NCBI GenBank assembly: GCA_944472155.2
Contig: OX235272.1
Coordinates: forward strand, 103,298,020-103,362,019
DNA: 64,000 nt
DNA from: Trichobilharzia szidati
Lineage: Eukaryota > Platyhelminthes > Trematoda > Strigeidida > Schistosomatidae
Direction of reading: 5' to 3'
Part shown: positions 54,224 to 64,000 of the stretch, piece after piece
Numbering within the stretch: position 1 is the stretch's first letter
How the letters are laid out: every line of letters begins with the position of its first letter
Program-made: the position numbers and the translations under genes
Notes under the pieces: model-generated
Told to the model about the DNA's origin: nothing
The model's database searches: none
What the model saw: the letters and a program-made list of their open reading frames with translations, nothing else

Positions 54224-54477
54224 TTGTTAATATTCTGGTCGACAGGCACATGGACTCATGTGAAAAATGGGCCAGATCCATTTTATCTAACTCACACCAC
54301 CCTCTTCACTCACAACTCTCCCCTTGCATCTCATCGGGCAAAACCAGAAGCCTATATAGAAAACTATATACTCGCACTAGCAAGTACAAAAACTCAACCA
54401 TACCCTACTTAGCTCGTGTTCTGTACGATAAAGAAAGCATTAGGCGTGACACCTATGATTTATTAAATAGTCAGTAG
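54224..54477 (+). pseudogene. LINE ORF2 C-terminal fragment
   Basis: Frame 54250-54477 reads HHPLHSQLSPCISSGKTRSL, then TRTSKYKNSTIPYLARVLYD. This is the basic tail after RT seen in CR1/Jockey-like elements (R-T-x-RYxNSxIPxxxRLLN). The end at LLNSQ is a natural stop. The family differs from the CR1-like copy at base 9. Confidence 0.6.
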
Positions 54478-55189
54478 TACAACTGGACCTCGTCTTTCCA
54501 ACTCATATCATTTATAGGTACAACATTTTCTTTCTTTATTTTCCTTTTCTCCCTCTTTTTTTCCGTTATGTGCTACTTTGTTTCTTTCTTCCGCTTACGC
54601 CAGTAAATATGACAGCACCTACTTTTCTAACACCTTCAAGCACTTTTCAACTTTGGCTTTGCTACCGACATGCCAATATGTTGTCGTCATAATGAACTGA
54701 GATTTCCTTAATCTATGTAGAATTCTATTTATTGATAATGTGCTAACTGGATGCAATACTGTAGTAAAAATGCTGAGAATTCCATTCTGTATCACAAGTA
54801 CTGTTTTGGAATAAAGCAAATTATTCTTACTATTATTACTAACATTGAAGTACGCTATTGTCATAATTGACATGTGGTGAGAGCTGTCTACTAGCCAAAT
54901 TGGTAGACAGTAATTTACGTCAATATTTACGTTCCCAAGATTTGTCGTGAGAAAATGTGAACAAAGATTGATTCAAAACCGACCACAGCAGACTTTGCGT
55001 AGGCGGATACAGTTAACATATAGAGGATTTGACATTCAAGAAACAGTCACAAATAGATGAAAGATTAACTTTACGTGAGAAACAACCAATCGGAAGACTG
55101 TGTTTGTTTGCTTAAATATCCATAGTAATGTACATGTAAATATATAAATATGCTTTGATTTCCTTAATAAATGATCTGTTGCCTGACTC
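54478..55189. other. unassigned
   Basis: AT-rich; may contain the 3' untranslated part of the LINE fragment. No gene recognised. Confidence 0.35.
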
Positions 55190-55652
55190 TTGCCTTCTGT
55201 CGTTACAGACAAGCATTGTAATTTCAGGTAGTGGTTTGCAGTAGCTGATGACGGAGAACCTGTGTGATATAGACTGATGATATCACGTTTTATCCTGCAA
55301 ATCTGATCTTTCTTTCTCTATCGAGATTCGTAAAATGTTTGGTAGGAAAAATTGACAAGTCAGTTCAAGGTTATACATTGGAAGAACAGAGAAAAGAATT
55401 ATTCCCCGCATCTCTGAACACATAACAAAGAACCTAAGACCAAACAGTCCACAAGCATTAAACACGGAGATTGCACGCGAACTACTGGAAGGACACTGGC
55501 CGTGTTGTGAACAATCTAAAGGTGTTCAAAGTTATCAAGAGACAAAAAAACCTAGACTGATTCGTTTTGCTGAAACAATTGCCATCAAACGGTTTAGACC
55601 AAATCTATGTACGCAGAAAGAGGCACAGGTGAATCTCTCACTGCCTTGGTGA
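55190..55652 (+). mobile_element. PLE-zeta GIY-YIG endonuclease
   Basis: An open frame with no ATG, 55356-55652, encodes a clean GIY-YIG tail: LYIGRTEKRIIPRISEHITK (YIGRT and RISEH, with the Arg of the nuclease helix), then ALNTEIARELLEGHWPCCEQ and KPRLIRFAETIAIKRFRPNL, ending VNLSLPW and stop. It is unbroken for about 98 codons. Upstream, 55190-55335 is the terminal segment shared with 53466-53575; it contains CTGATGA but no matching GAAA arm. Nuclease of the Penelope type; the RT is absent. Confidence 0.85.
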
Positions 55653-56424
55653 TAACAAAGCATACAAATTTTATTACTTCATCTTCTGTTCTGTTTAGAA
55701 ACCTTGTTTTTTTCGTCTAAACATGACTCATCCTATCCCCGTTTTTTGTCTATTTCATAGAAATGTGTTTTTCTGTGGTTGCTGAACCTGTCACTTTTTA
55801 TAATCTTTCTATTTAAACTGCATTTCTACCCACAAAACATCTGTTGAACTCTTCTGTCCTTTTGTTTCCAAGCTTAGTCGTGCGATTCTTCTATATTTAT
55901 AGTTGATCCTTTTCACTCTTAATTATTTAACAACTTACATCATTCCTGACTAATGTTACAGGCAGTTCCAATCAGTTATTCCTTAACATGGTAGAAGAAA
56001 GTGTGTTCAGATATTTAACTTAATTTATAATTTTGGTATTGTTCAAGTTGTATGCAGCCAGTTGAGAAGGATCCACGAAATAATAATAAAAATAAAAACA
56101 TGAACTCAAATCATCCTGGTACACATTTGTCGTTCTTGCTCTATTCGAAAGAAGTGAATATGGAAATAACTTGAGAAACCAATAACTAATAACAAAAAAT
56201 GAAGACAATAGTTCATGATATATGATGACTTTCTCTAAACTGAGAAGTTCAGTCAGGAGTTTAGGAATAAACTCTAAAAGTAAGGGTTATCGTTCTTTCG
56301 GTGTATTGGGAAGCTGTGATTTCATTGACCTTACCATATATGCCATATGCTTAAATCTTGCCCCATCTAACCAGGGCAAGATCGACAGAGAGTAGTGAAA
56401 TTTCCAGCTTGTATATTGTAATAA
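55653..56424. other. unassigned
   Basis: May include the PLE-zeta 3' part; no gene recognised. Confidence 0.35.
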
Positions 56425-57165
56425 TAATAATTATTATTGTTCCCTTGCGTTCCGAGTGGGATATAGTATTTCAACAGCATATCTAGGCTTGGTTGTGTCT
56501 TCTGCTCTCTTCCTCATCTGGCTGACCCCATCACCGCCCACAAACTAAACTCATCGTTTCTCACTACGGTTCCATTCGAGCAGTGACTTGTATTGCGTCC
56601 GATGTTATTCATCAGTTTCTTCAGTGGCGTTTGCCCTATCCATCTCCACTTTCTCCTGCACATTTGTTGAGCAATCTGCCCTTGGTTGGCTAGTTGCTAG
56701 CCCGAGTTTCTTGTTGCTAATTCTTTCTGGATGGCCAGCCGACTGGCCATTTGATTTTCCGTATGGAGTCAGCGAATTCGGCAGCCCTGTTCATAAAAGT
56801 CTATAACATGTTGCAAGTCCTTTTCGTGACGTGGCGGCCGAAATTCAAATCTTATTGTTTATGATGAGGTGGAGTTCAGAAGTTTTCCAAATTGGTTTCA
56901 CATTGATGAAGGCGTATGTTGCCTTTCCGATTCTGGCTGACTAGCTTTGACATCTTCATCCGATCCACTGGCCTGTGGTTTAAACGATACTTCCTACCCG
57001 GATAAGTGAAGTCAGGAGGTACCCTCTGGAAAATCTCTCCCAATGATGGTGATTGGTGCTGATTGGTTGTCCTTGCTGTTGTTGTTGTGGTTCATTGGTT
57101 ATCTTCATCACCTCCGTCTTCTCTATCTTCCCCTGGATGGAGTCCTGTCTTCGCCGCCTACTTCT
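56425..57165 (-). mobile_element. LINE-R copy, minus
   Basis: Starts with the 3' tail reversed (ATAATAATTATTATTGTTCC) and runs up through the RT thumb to about 57165 on the minus strand. More mutated than its plus neighbour at 57246. The two face away from each other with 80 bp between. Confidence 0.8.
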
Positions 57166-57232
57166 TCAGGTTATGTATAATGCGTAAAGTTTATTGTTTA
57201 ATGTATAAATGTACACATGCATATTATACTGC

Positions 57233-57844
57233 ATTCCGACACCACACAGGAGGAACGGACGAGCATGTCAAATCGAGAATCGGGAAGGCGAGAAACACAT
57301 TCATCAACCTGAAACCAATCTGGAAATCTTCGTCACTCCTCAGCATCAACAACAAAATTAGCATTTTCAATACAAACGTCAAGTCAGTCAGTTCTTCTAT
57401 ATGGATCAGAAGCTTGGTGGGTCACAAAGAATATTTCCAACAGTCTGTTGCAGACCTTTATCAACAACTGTCTTCGCTCTATACTGAAGATCAGATGTCC
57501 GGAAACAATCACCAACAAGAAAATATGGGAAGAATCAAAACAAGAAGCAATCGCCCAACAAATATGCAGGAGAAAGTGGAGATGGATTGGACATTCACTG
57601 AGGAGGCCGCTGGGTAACATCGCGTGTCAGGCCATCGCTCGAGTGGAACCCGAAAGGGAAGCGGTGAGTGTGACGTCCAAGTGTGACATGGAGGAGATCA
57701 TGTGAAGAAGAGCTGAAACAGTATGGACTAACATGGATGCAAGTGAAAAGTACAGCAGAAGACAGAAGCAATTGGATACGTGCAGTTGAAGCCCTATGTT
57801 CCACTAGGAACCCAAGGGAACAATAATAATAATTCCGACACCAC
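57233..57844 (+). mobile_element. LINE-R insertion with 13-bp target-site duplication
   Basis: The element runs 57246-57831, from TGGTDEHVKSRIGKARNTFI through [20 protein letters not shown] and KWRWIGHSLRRPLGNIA, ending in GGAACAATAATAATA. It is flanked by ATTCCGACACCAC at 57233-57245 and 57832-57844, a perfect 13-bp duplication. Truncated on the 5' side to about 585 bp. This proves target-primed insertion with an (AAT)n tail instead of poly(A). Among the youngest insertions in the window. Confidence 0.92.
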
Positions 57845-58254
57845 GTCAATTAGCCGTTCTATGGACTTGACCACTCAGTTTCCAGCCAAGTGATCCCTCA
57901 TTTCGAATCCCATTCCACCTAAATTTAACACGAAATATTTTGTAAAGTGCTTTTAAAATTTTTAGTTGGACAAAACATAAAATACCTGAACTGTGTTCAT
58001 AATCTATACAAAACTGTATTTCCCAAAAAAAAGAAACGAAACAAAATGGAATCAATGATGAAATAAGTAAATATGAAACGTATTCACTTAATGTGTCGTT
58101 TTTTTGTTTTTATTTTTAAGAATTTAATAAAGTAGGTAAATACAAAATAGAGAAATTAAAAAAATCTTTGTTCATGTGTATTTTATAAATTATTCGATTG
58201 CTTAAGGGTTACAAATCAAATGTCTAATGCAAACTATTGAGTGTAATTCAGATG
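57845..58254. other. unassigned
   Basis: Host DNA flanking the LINE-R insertion; no gene recognised. Confidence 0.35.
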
Positions 58255-58565
58255 TTGGTTTGTAGGGATTTGATTGGTTACAGGATTTTCATCATGAGCT
58301 GACATTAGTTAGAGAACCACTGGAAAACCTGGAAGTACTGGACAGCTGTTTCGTCCTAGTTTGGGACTCTTCAGCAGTACGTACCCACCGGGATTCGAAC
58401 CCAGGACCTTCTGGTTACAAGGCTAGCTCGTAGACCATTGAGCCACTGGGACCCGATCCAATGGCCAGTCCATGAATTCTAACTTCTGCCAATTCACGAC
58501 ATAGCGCGGCCCCTAGCCAATGTCTTCGACGAGTATTTGTCCTCACACCCGACCTCCTGCACCCT
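58255..58565 (-). mobile_element. SINE-A copy, best preserved
   Basis: Minus strand: body (GACATTGGCTAGGGGCC, GAATTGGCAGAAGTTAGAAT), tRNA head (GGGTCCCAGTGGCTCAATGG, B-box GGGTTCGAATCCC), perfect hammerhead 58335-58380, then AACTAATGTCAGCTCATGAT and CCCTACAAACCAACATC. Both pol III boxes and the ribozyme are intact, so this copy could still give a processed RNA. Confidence 0.85.
58335..58380 (-). ncRNA. hammerhead ribozyme, SINE-A, fully intact
   Basis: 46 nt, minus strand: stem I GTACTG/CAGTAC (6 of 6), core CTGAAGA (position 7 is the variable one), stem II GTCC/GGAC (4 of 4) around CAAACTA, GAAA, stem III ACAGCTGT (self-complementary 4 bp, as short as in Sm-alpha), cleavage C, then the stem I return. 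No mismatch anywhere. Stem III has no loop, so cleavage may need a dimer, as reported for short-stem-III hammerheads. Confidence 0.85.
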
Positions 58566-58683
58566 ACTGGAGTGTAATACTGAACTTAAATCAATGCTTC
58601 TTTACGATTTCGTCTAAAATGATATTTTCAAAGTAAGTTGAGATGTGAAACATTATAATTTTTGAAAGTATTATGGGTCGATA

Positions 58684-58990
58684 TATTATTATCATTATTA
58701 ATATTGTTTCCTTTAGTTCCTAGAGGAACATAAGACTTTAACCACCCGTCTCCATTGCATTCGATTCTCCTCCGACATTTTCATCACCTGGCTCCACGTC
58801 TGACCACATACTTTCATCTCCTCTTCACATTACCTCTTCCACTCCATGTCACCCTCGCACTAACGACCAACTCACCCCTTCCCTTTCGGCGAGTTCCACT
58901 CGAGCAATGACCTGGCGTGTGGTGTCACTCACTTGATGGTGGTTTGTTTTCTCAGAGTATGACCAATCCACCTCCATTTCTTCCTGCATA
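58684..58990 (-). mobile_element. LINE-R 3' end
   Basis: Reversed 3' tail (ATTATTATCATTATTAATAT then GTTTCCTTTAGTTCCTAGAG) and RT C-terminal region to 58990 ([16 protein letters not shown]). Interrupted by a SINE-A end at 59010. Confidence 0.75.
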
Positions 58991-59009
58991 GATATATGAT
59001 TACTTAATA

Positions 59010-59250
59010 TATATTTGGTTACAGGATTTCATCATGAGGTGACAACAGTTAGAGAACTATTGGAAAACCACAACGGACTACTGAAAGACAACTAGCTGTT
59101 TCGTCAGCCTGGTTTCAGACTGACTGTTCAGCAGTACGCACCCGCCAATGTTCTAACCCAGTACCTACTGGTTACAAAGCGAACGAACTCGTAGATCATT
59201 AAGCCACTGGGACCCAATCCAATATCCAGTCCATAAAATCCAACATCTGC
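59010..59250 (-). mobile_element. SINE-A copy
   Basis: Minus strand: tRNA head (GGGTCCCAGTGGCTTAATGA), ribozyme 59078-59136 with core CTGAACA (G8 to C), long stem II GTCAG/CTGAC perfect, GAAA, stem III ACAGC/GTTGT. Inactive by one core change. 3' end ATCCTGTAACCAA. Confidence 0.7.
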
Positions 59251-59299
59251 CAATATATATAATATACATTTGACCTATTTTAGATCGGACACTGGTCAG

Positions 59300-59640
59300 T
59301 TTAGTGTAGTATAATGTGTCTAGTCCTTTGTTTGGTGCAGACTGAATTTTTTCGTCAGTCAAGTTTGCAATGTGGCCACCATACCACTAGGTGGCTCGCC
59401 CTCACGGTGCATTGTGAATTATTGGTATCAGATGGTTGGGGCCAATCAGCAGGAAACCTTGCCAGGACTTAGGTTTTCTGTTATTTGGCAGTCATCACTA
59501 GTCAGCAAGGCGGCGTGTCTGAAACCTTGAAGGAAGGAACTCATTTCCTTTCTGAGATTCAAACTCACGTCATCCAGTGTTCCTGTCAGAGTCTAAGGCT
59601 TCCCGCCGATTGTTTCCAACCATCTATTACCAACAATATA
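59300..59640 (-). mobile_element. SINE-C copy
   Basis: Minus strand, with the same long tail as at 17338 (CCACCATACCACTAGGTGGC hairpin on the plus strand). Ribozyme 59455-59511 has GTGATGA for the core and AAAA for GAAA, so it is dead. The tRNA head is lost past the B-box (GAGTTTGAATCTC). The end joins a second piece of the unit (GATTGTTTCCAACCATCTAT, plus strand). Confidence 0.65.
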
Positions 59641-60180
59641 TTTGATCAATTAGCAATAACAGAGATCTTTTGTCTGTGTAAAGGAGAAATGCCTTGATAG
59701 TTCAATTTAGAAATTGACAGGTCTTCTATGCAAATACTGAATTAGTCACTAGAAAGGTCTGAATAATAATAAGATTGGATATAGGTGTATGCTATTTGCG
59801 ACTTATCCTTAACATATTTTGTAGACAAGAGAGTTCAATAGAACAGGGATATTCCTTACCATTGACTACATCATTCTGATGGAGGAAACTAAATTAGTTA
59901 TGTGATATCAATTCATTCTAGTGAGAAGTCATGACCAGTGAGCTGCATGCAGTCGGGAGTGAGGATAAATTTCCCACCGCTGAAATCGCTTAGTGGTTTA
60001 TAATATTAATCAAAATAAATTGAAACTTTACGGTGATGAAATCCACCTCAAAATCATTCAGAATTTTACATACATCATTTGAGCTCATGAATGATTGATC
60101 ACTTGATCACTCGATAGACTTACACCCAATGTCTGAAGTTGAGCAAAGAATATTCTTTTCGATATATATATATATATATA
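59641..60180. other. unassigned, with a SINE-A body scrap
   Basis: 59928-59990 (GTGAGAAGTCATGACCAGTG, CAGTCGGGAGTGAGGATAAA) is part of the SINE-A body. The rest is AT-rich and unassigned, ending in a (TA)n tract at 60161-60180. Confidence 0.5.
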
Positions 60181-60385
60181 ATTCATGGGCCATTGGATTG
60201 GGTCCCAGTGGCTCAATGGTCTACGAGCTCGCTAGCCATGTAACCAGAAGGTCCTGAGTTCAAACCCCGGTGGGTGCGTACCGATGAAGAGTCCCGAACT
60301 AGGACAAAACAACTGGCCAGTACTCCCAGGCTTTCCAGTGATTCTCTAACTGATGTCAGCTCATGATGAAATCCTCCATCCAATT
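60181..60385 (+). mobile_element. SINE-A copy
   Basis: tRNA head GGGTCCCAGTGGCTCAATGG and B-box GAGTTCAAACCCC, ribozyme 60277-60323 (ATGAAGA for the core, AAAA for GAAA, stem II GTCC/GGAC kept), then GATGTCAGCTCATGATGAAA. Good pol III boxes but a dead ribozyme. Confidence 0.75.
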
Positions 60386-60596
60386 ATTTATATGTACATA
60401 TATATTTATTTATATATACAGAATATTCTAGAATAGTCGTCATTATCAGTATTGGTGTTTCTGTCTAAATAGTATTGATTTGTAAAGATGGCAGTGAAAT
60501 TACCACAGTTCAAGAAAGATGCATAAGTTATAATAATAAGCATAAAAATGTAATTGTTAATAGAATATCAAATAAAATTATTTTTTGAAATTTTGA

Positions 60597-60778
60597 TTAT
60601 AGCTTGAAACCACACAGTATTTTTGGTACAAGTATGGAATTTTCAACATGTGTTATCGTTAGCCCAAATTTCGTAGGCCAACCATAGATATCAGGTGTGC
60701 GTCGGCAGGGGGTCGAACCCTGGTCCATTTGCATGGTTGGCGAGAGTCCTAACCGCTGTGCTACCGACGCACACAAAA
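60597..60778 (-). mobile_element. SINE-D copy with well-kept tRNA-like head
   Basis: Minus strand head 60773-60696: acceptor stem GCGTCGG/CCGACGC (7 of 7), T-arm CAGGG/CCCTG with loop TTCGACC, A-box TAGCACAGCGGTTAGGA. The D- and anticodon arms do not close, so it is a tRNA relic or SINE head, not a working tRNA. Tail CCTGATATCTATGG then CAAGCTATAATC as in the 35560 copy. Confidence 0.75.
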
Positions 60779-60954
60779 TCAAGGAAATCTCTACAACAAA
60801 CTGAGGATCATTAATACCTTGATGGCCCGTTAGTGGGATAAGGGAGGCGTCTGAACTAATTTCTTCTTTTGGATACATAAATTAGGCTCCTTAATGTAGA
60901 TTTCAACATCCAGTCTCAGAAATATTTAATAGACGAACTGTTGAGATGAAACTA

Positions 60955-61400
60955 AGATTAGTTGTTTGGTATGCGGTAGATGACTTTGAAAGCAGCCTTA
61001 TTTACATAAATTTTGTGTTGTGTATCTACGAGATGAGATAGTATGGAACTATTAATGGACCTTGTTTGTCCCCTGCTTAACCAACTACTATGCACGATGG
61101 TGTTCGAAAATCCGACGAGAAACACGGCTAATTGTACGGGATATGTAACTAACTGGCTCACTCCATAGGAGCAGTCAGACTGATAGATACATATGGAGGA
61201 GACGAAATTAAGTAGTTTATCTTTAACCGCAGAATGCAAAATAGGGATGATTTTGAAGAGACAGCATACTTCAGCAGTCCTGAATGCCTTTTTTACCTCA
61301 TTCCTAAGGCATTGAGTTAATATCTTACTGATGTTATCATCAAGAAATTGAATGAGGCCTTTTTGGGAACTGTTGGTACTTTGGCTTACCTACCTGTCTA
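60955..61400 (-). mobile_element. PLE-gamma GIY-YIG end
   Basis: The minus frame 61239-60958 reads SSICIYQSDCSYGVSQLVTY (CxYGxSYIG worn), then GQTRSINSSILSHLVDTQHK and AAFKVIYRIPNN. Matches 37340-37580 and 40780-40560 in order. The connector to 61400 is degraded. Confidence 0.75.
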
Positions 61401-61496
61401 AATGGTAATTTGATCGATTAGTAAGCTGGAGGTTTCTGAGTTCTACCAATGATTGAGTAACTGTTGGGTATTAATGAAAATTTTCAAAGTACAATG

Positions 61497-61568
61497 AAAA
61501 AGCTGTCCAGTGATACTTATATGTTGTGACTGATTATCTAAATGATATCTGTTTCCGTGATAAAATAC
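61497..61568 (+). repeat. SINE-A scrap after the ribozyme
   Basis: AAGCTGTCCAGTGATACTTA, GATTATCTAAATGATATCTG, TTCCGTGATAAAAT: the post-ribozyme part, starting at stem III. Confidence 0.5.
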
Positions 61569-62029
61569 ATCTTGAGATCCGTTAAACTCCTCTAAATACA
61601 GAGTTTGCAAATTTATAATACTTCTGAGTCGGTATCATAATTATTCTTTATTTTGTTTTAAAAGCATCAACAATACGCGTTGTGCTCACCCCACTTTGAA
61701 CAAATTTGATATCAAAACACATTCCAGTACTTTGATTTCACCATTAATATTCGATTATAATTTTGGAAATCCTATAATATGAAGTCAGATATACAGAATT
61801 TCACCAAGGGACATTTGTACGACTCAACAATGAAATAATCGCACACTAAAATGTTAATCGTGATTGATTTACAAGCGACAGTTTCCTTCGATATGTGAAA
61901 ATGCATCGCTGAAGCTTTTTGAATAATTATTGAGTCTATATATGTTCAAGCCAAATTCACTTTTAACAGTTTGAAAAACTGTGGGTATTGGGTATATGTG
62001 ATGTTCATTATTATAAAAGTTCTTTTTGT
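61569..62029. other. unassigned
   Basis: AT-rich, nothing recognised. Confidence 0.35.
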
Positions 62030-63600
62030 ATTTCCCAGTGAGAATGAATAACAAAACTCTATCGTTGTTTTTTTACTGACGTGGGGCTATTTAATGCTGC
62101 TGTTAATAGCTTCATCAAAGTAGTATTATTAAACCAGAATTTACGAAATCTCAGCTCACATTGTATAACCACTTAACCATCATTCATCAGAATGGGGAGC
62201 ATACTTACGATGTTGTTGAGTTGGCCAATTGGTTAAGATAACAAAGCCAAGTGTAGATTGTTGGATTTGATAAGTGTATAAAATTATAAAAGTAGTATGC
62301 AATGATACTTTCTTTGTGCTAAAACGAGATCCACACAATTCATTCTTCGAGAAACTGAACAATCTATCTCTCAACATCCAGGTGACTTCGGAAGCAGGCA
62401 GAATCACACTTCGGTGGACTAACATTTCTAGACTGCGTAGTTAAGAGGAGGGAAAACAGATATTTCAATATATATGTCTATATTCAGGAAGAGAACACAC
62501 TGCCATCCACAAATATTTACACTTCAAATCATCACACCCTATCAGCGCAAAGCTATCAGTGGTTTCAAGTCTTCTTGGACAGCCAAACTCTTTAATGTTA
62601 ATGGATGAGAAGGAAAACGAAGAAGTGAAATATCAAATATTACTGAAATTCTCTTGAGATAAAAATAGCTACCCAAAGAACTTCATTGACAAAAAGCATT
62701 ACCGACATTAAGTATGGTCAAAAATGTATTCCGAAGACATGCGCCTCAACTGTTGTTGTCATTCCATATAGACCATCAGCTACGTTAGATGACATCAGAA
62801 GAGGAGTACTCAACGAGCACAATATCAGAGTATCCTCCAAAACATCAAACTCATACACACACACATACACAATCCATGTGAAACATCAAATCCATGAGTA
62901 TTATCAGGCAAATTGTGTCTCCAAAATAAAATCCTTGCAATGTGATGCCATATACATCGGAAAAACCTCGCGGGAGAGAAATCAAGGTAATCAGAAGAAA
63001 TGAAGATCGTAGAGTGAGTGTCCGTTCGACCACCGAGAAATGCAGTTGAACTAGAAGAGCTTTAGAAGTGATCAGTGATAGGTCGTGTACATGTTACACT
63101 AGAGAATCAGGCCACAAAAATGATTTTGACGATGTCGAAATGATGCAGAAGGAATTCACAAATGACACAGAACGTCTCATATCATCAGGAGCACTTCATA
63201 TCAAATGGAATTCAAATTGTCTGAATAGGAATGATGGAGTAAAACAGAATTTGACCTGGTTACAACACCCTCTTCACCCATGACATGACGAAATCAACAA
63301 GAATTTCATAAGCAATTTCATCATTCTATATGCTTATCAAATCCAAAAATCTACACATGGTTTTGTCATCTCTACCAATTGACCAACTCGACAACAACAT
63401 AAACATAACCCCATGCTGATGAAGGATGATTAAGTTGCTACATAATGTAAGCTGATAATTGGTAAATTCTGCTTTAATAATACTTTGTTAAGCCATCAGT
63501 AGGAGCACTAAACAACGAGAGGTCTGTACAAACAACGGTATTGTTTTGCTTTTCTATTGATTGGGAAATACAAAATCTTTTATTATAATGAATGATTGAG
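62030..63600 (+). mobile_element. PLE-alpha with inverted end on its 5' side
   Basis: 62030-62300 is a reversed copy of the 3' terminus. From 62310 the plus copy carries RT remnants, then YGQKCIPKTCASTVVVIPYR and RRGVLNEHNIRVSSKTSN (62700-62870), GIY-YIG CDAIYIGKTSRERNQGNQ (62941) and, after a frameshift, CYTRESGHKNDFDDVEMMQK and ERLISSGALHIKWNSN (63090-63210). The 3' end is at about 63600 (TGGGAAATACAAAATCTTTT). The hammerhead-like 3' motif is worn in both ends (62074-62123 minus has TTTGATGA but CCCA for GAAA). Confidence 0.8.
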
Positions 63601-63679
63601 TATATATATATATTTAGAATAATAATTGCCTAATGGAATAGCAACCGAAGTAATTGATAGTAGCAAACTAGGAACTGAC

Positions 63680-63830
63680 ATCAGTAAAACAGTTAGTGAA
63701 AGTCATCGAGTGCTACACAGTTCTTTCATCTTTGTTTAGGATTCCTCAACAGTTCGCGCCCATAACCTCACTGTTGATGGAAGCTATCACTTTAAGGTTA
63801 CAACGTTATGTCATTGACCATCATATGACA
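63680..63830 (-). repeat. SINE-A remnant, very worn
   Basis: CTGACATCAGT, ACAGTTCTTTCAT, GGATTCCTCAACAGTTCGCG and AAGGTTACAACG follow the SINE-A order on the minus strand. No usable ribozyme or boxes. Confidence 0.45.
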
Positions 63831-64000
63831 AACAAGCGATAACACTTTATGCGTATCATATTAACTGTAGAGTATATCTCCCCAATCAAAGTCTAATCAA
63901 GCTAAAGTATGGTGAGTACAAAGTTGATGACCAGTTGTTAGATAGATCATATAAAGCAAATCTAGAATTCTAAAAACGATTTCTGTATAATAGGTGGTAT

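Noticed and set aside
55230..55290. Hammerhead in the PLE-zeta terminal segment
   Set aside because: CTGATGA is present, but stem II does not pair and there is no GAAA arm in either copy.
1..64000. CRISPR array, bacterial operon or prophage
   Set aside because: No spaced direct repeats, no ribosome-binding-site-led operons; introns and eukaryotic retroelements throughout.

Overview
The window looks like nuclear DNA of a blood fluke (Schistosoma or a close trematode). Three things point there: one conserved eukaryotic gene whose first introns are only 32-61 bp and whose later introns are kilobases long; an abundance of RTE-, CR1- and Penelope-type retroelement debris; and many tRNA-derived short repeats carrying hammerhead ribozyme motifs, a trait known from the schistosome Sm-alpha repeats. 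Species is not determined. Apart from the one gene, nearly everything I can assign is mobile-element sequence, mostly 5'-truncated and frameshifted. Family labels (LINE-R, SINE-A/C/D/E/S, PLE-alpha to zeta) are mine.

0-12 kb: a degraded CR1-like LINE on the minus strand, two plus-strand copies of LINE-R (one very old), and long stretches with nothing recognisable. 12.1-18.2 kb: the RPB7 (POLR2G) gene, seven exons, encoding an RNA polymerase II stalk subunit of about 175 aa. Its fifth and sixth introns are filled with a CR1-like 3' end, an RTE-like LINE, a palindromic Penelope-like element (PLE), an inverted pair of SINE-C and a SINE-E. 18.4-33.3 kb: LINE-R, PLEs, an RTE-like LINE with a long readable reverse transcriptase (21.9-23.1 kb), and the first clusters of hammerhead SINEs. 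33.5-46.3 kb: PLE-beta and PLE-gamma, including a 1.3-kb-arm inverted repeat (36.8-41.3 kb), more hammerhead SINEs and PLE-delta. 47-64 kb: more LINE-R (one with a clear 13-bp target-site duplication), PLE-epsilon, PLE-zeta, PLE-alpha and SINEs.

The most interesting signal is the set of tRNA-headed SINEs that share one design, a pol III-like head followed by a type I hammerhead, but use different stem sequences. SINE-A at 58335-58380 (minus) has every core residue and three perfect stems. SINE-C at 45743-45791 (minus) has an intact core with unrelated stems II and III. The Sm-alpha-like SINE-S copies all have a mutated core. SINE-A occurs in short-stem and long-stem forms that keep pairing. 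Its full unit is about 390 bp with a repeated end, and one copy (34178-34560) is circularly permuted with both ends in or beside the ribozyme, as expected if a self-cleaved or circular RNA was copied back. Copies often sit as head-to-head inverted pairs. PLEs also repeatedly carry an inverted copy of their own 3' end. All of this is read by eye; alignments, folding and self-cleavage assays were not possible here.
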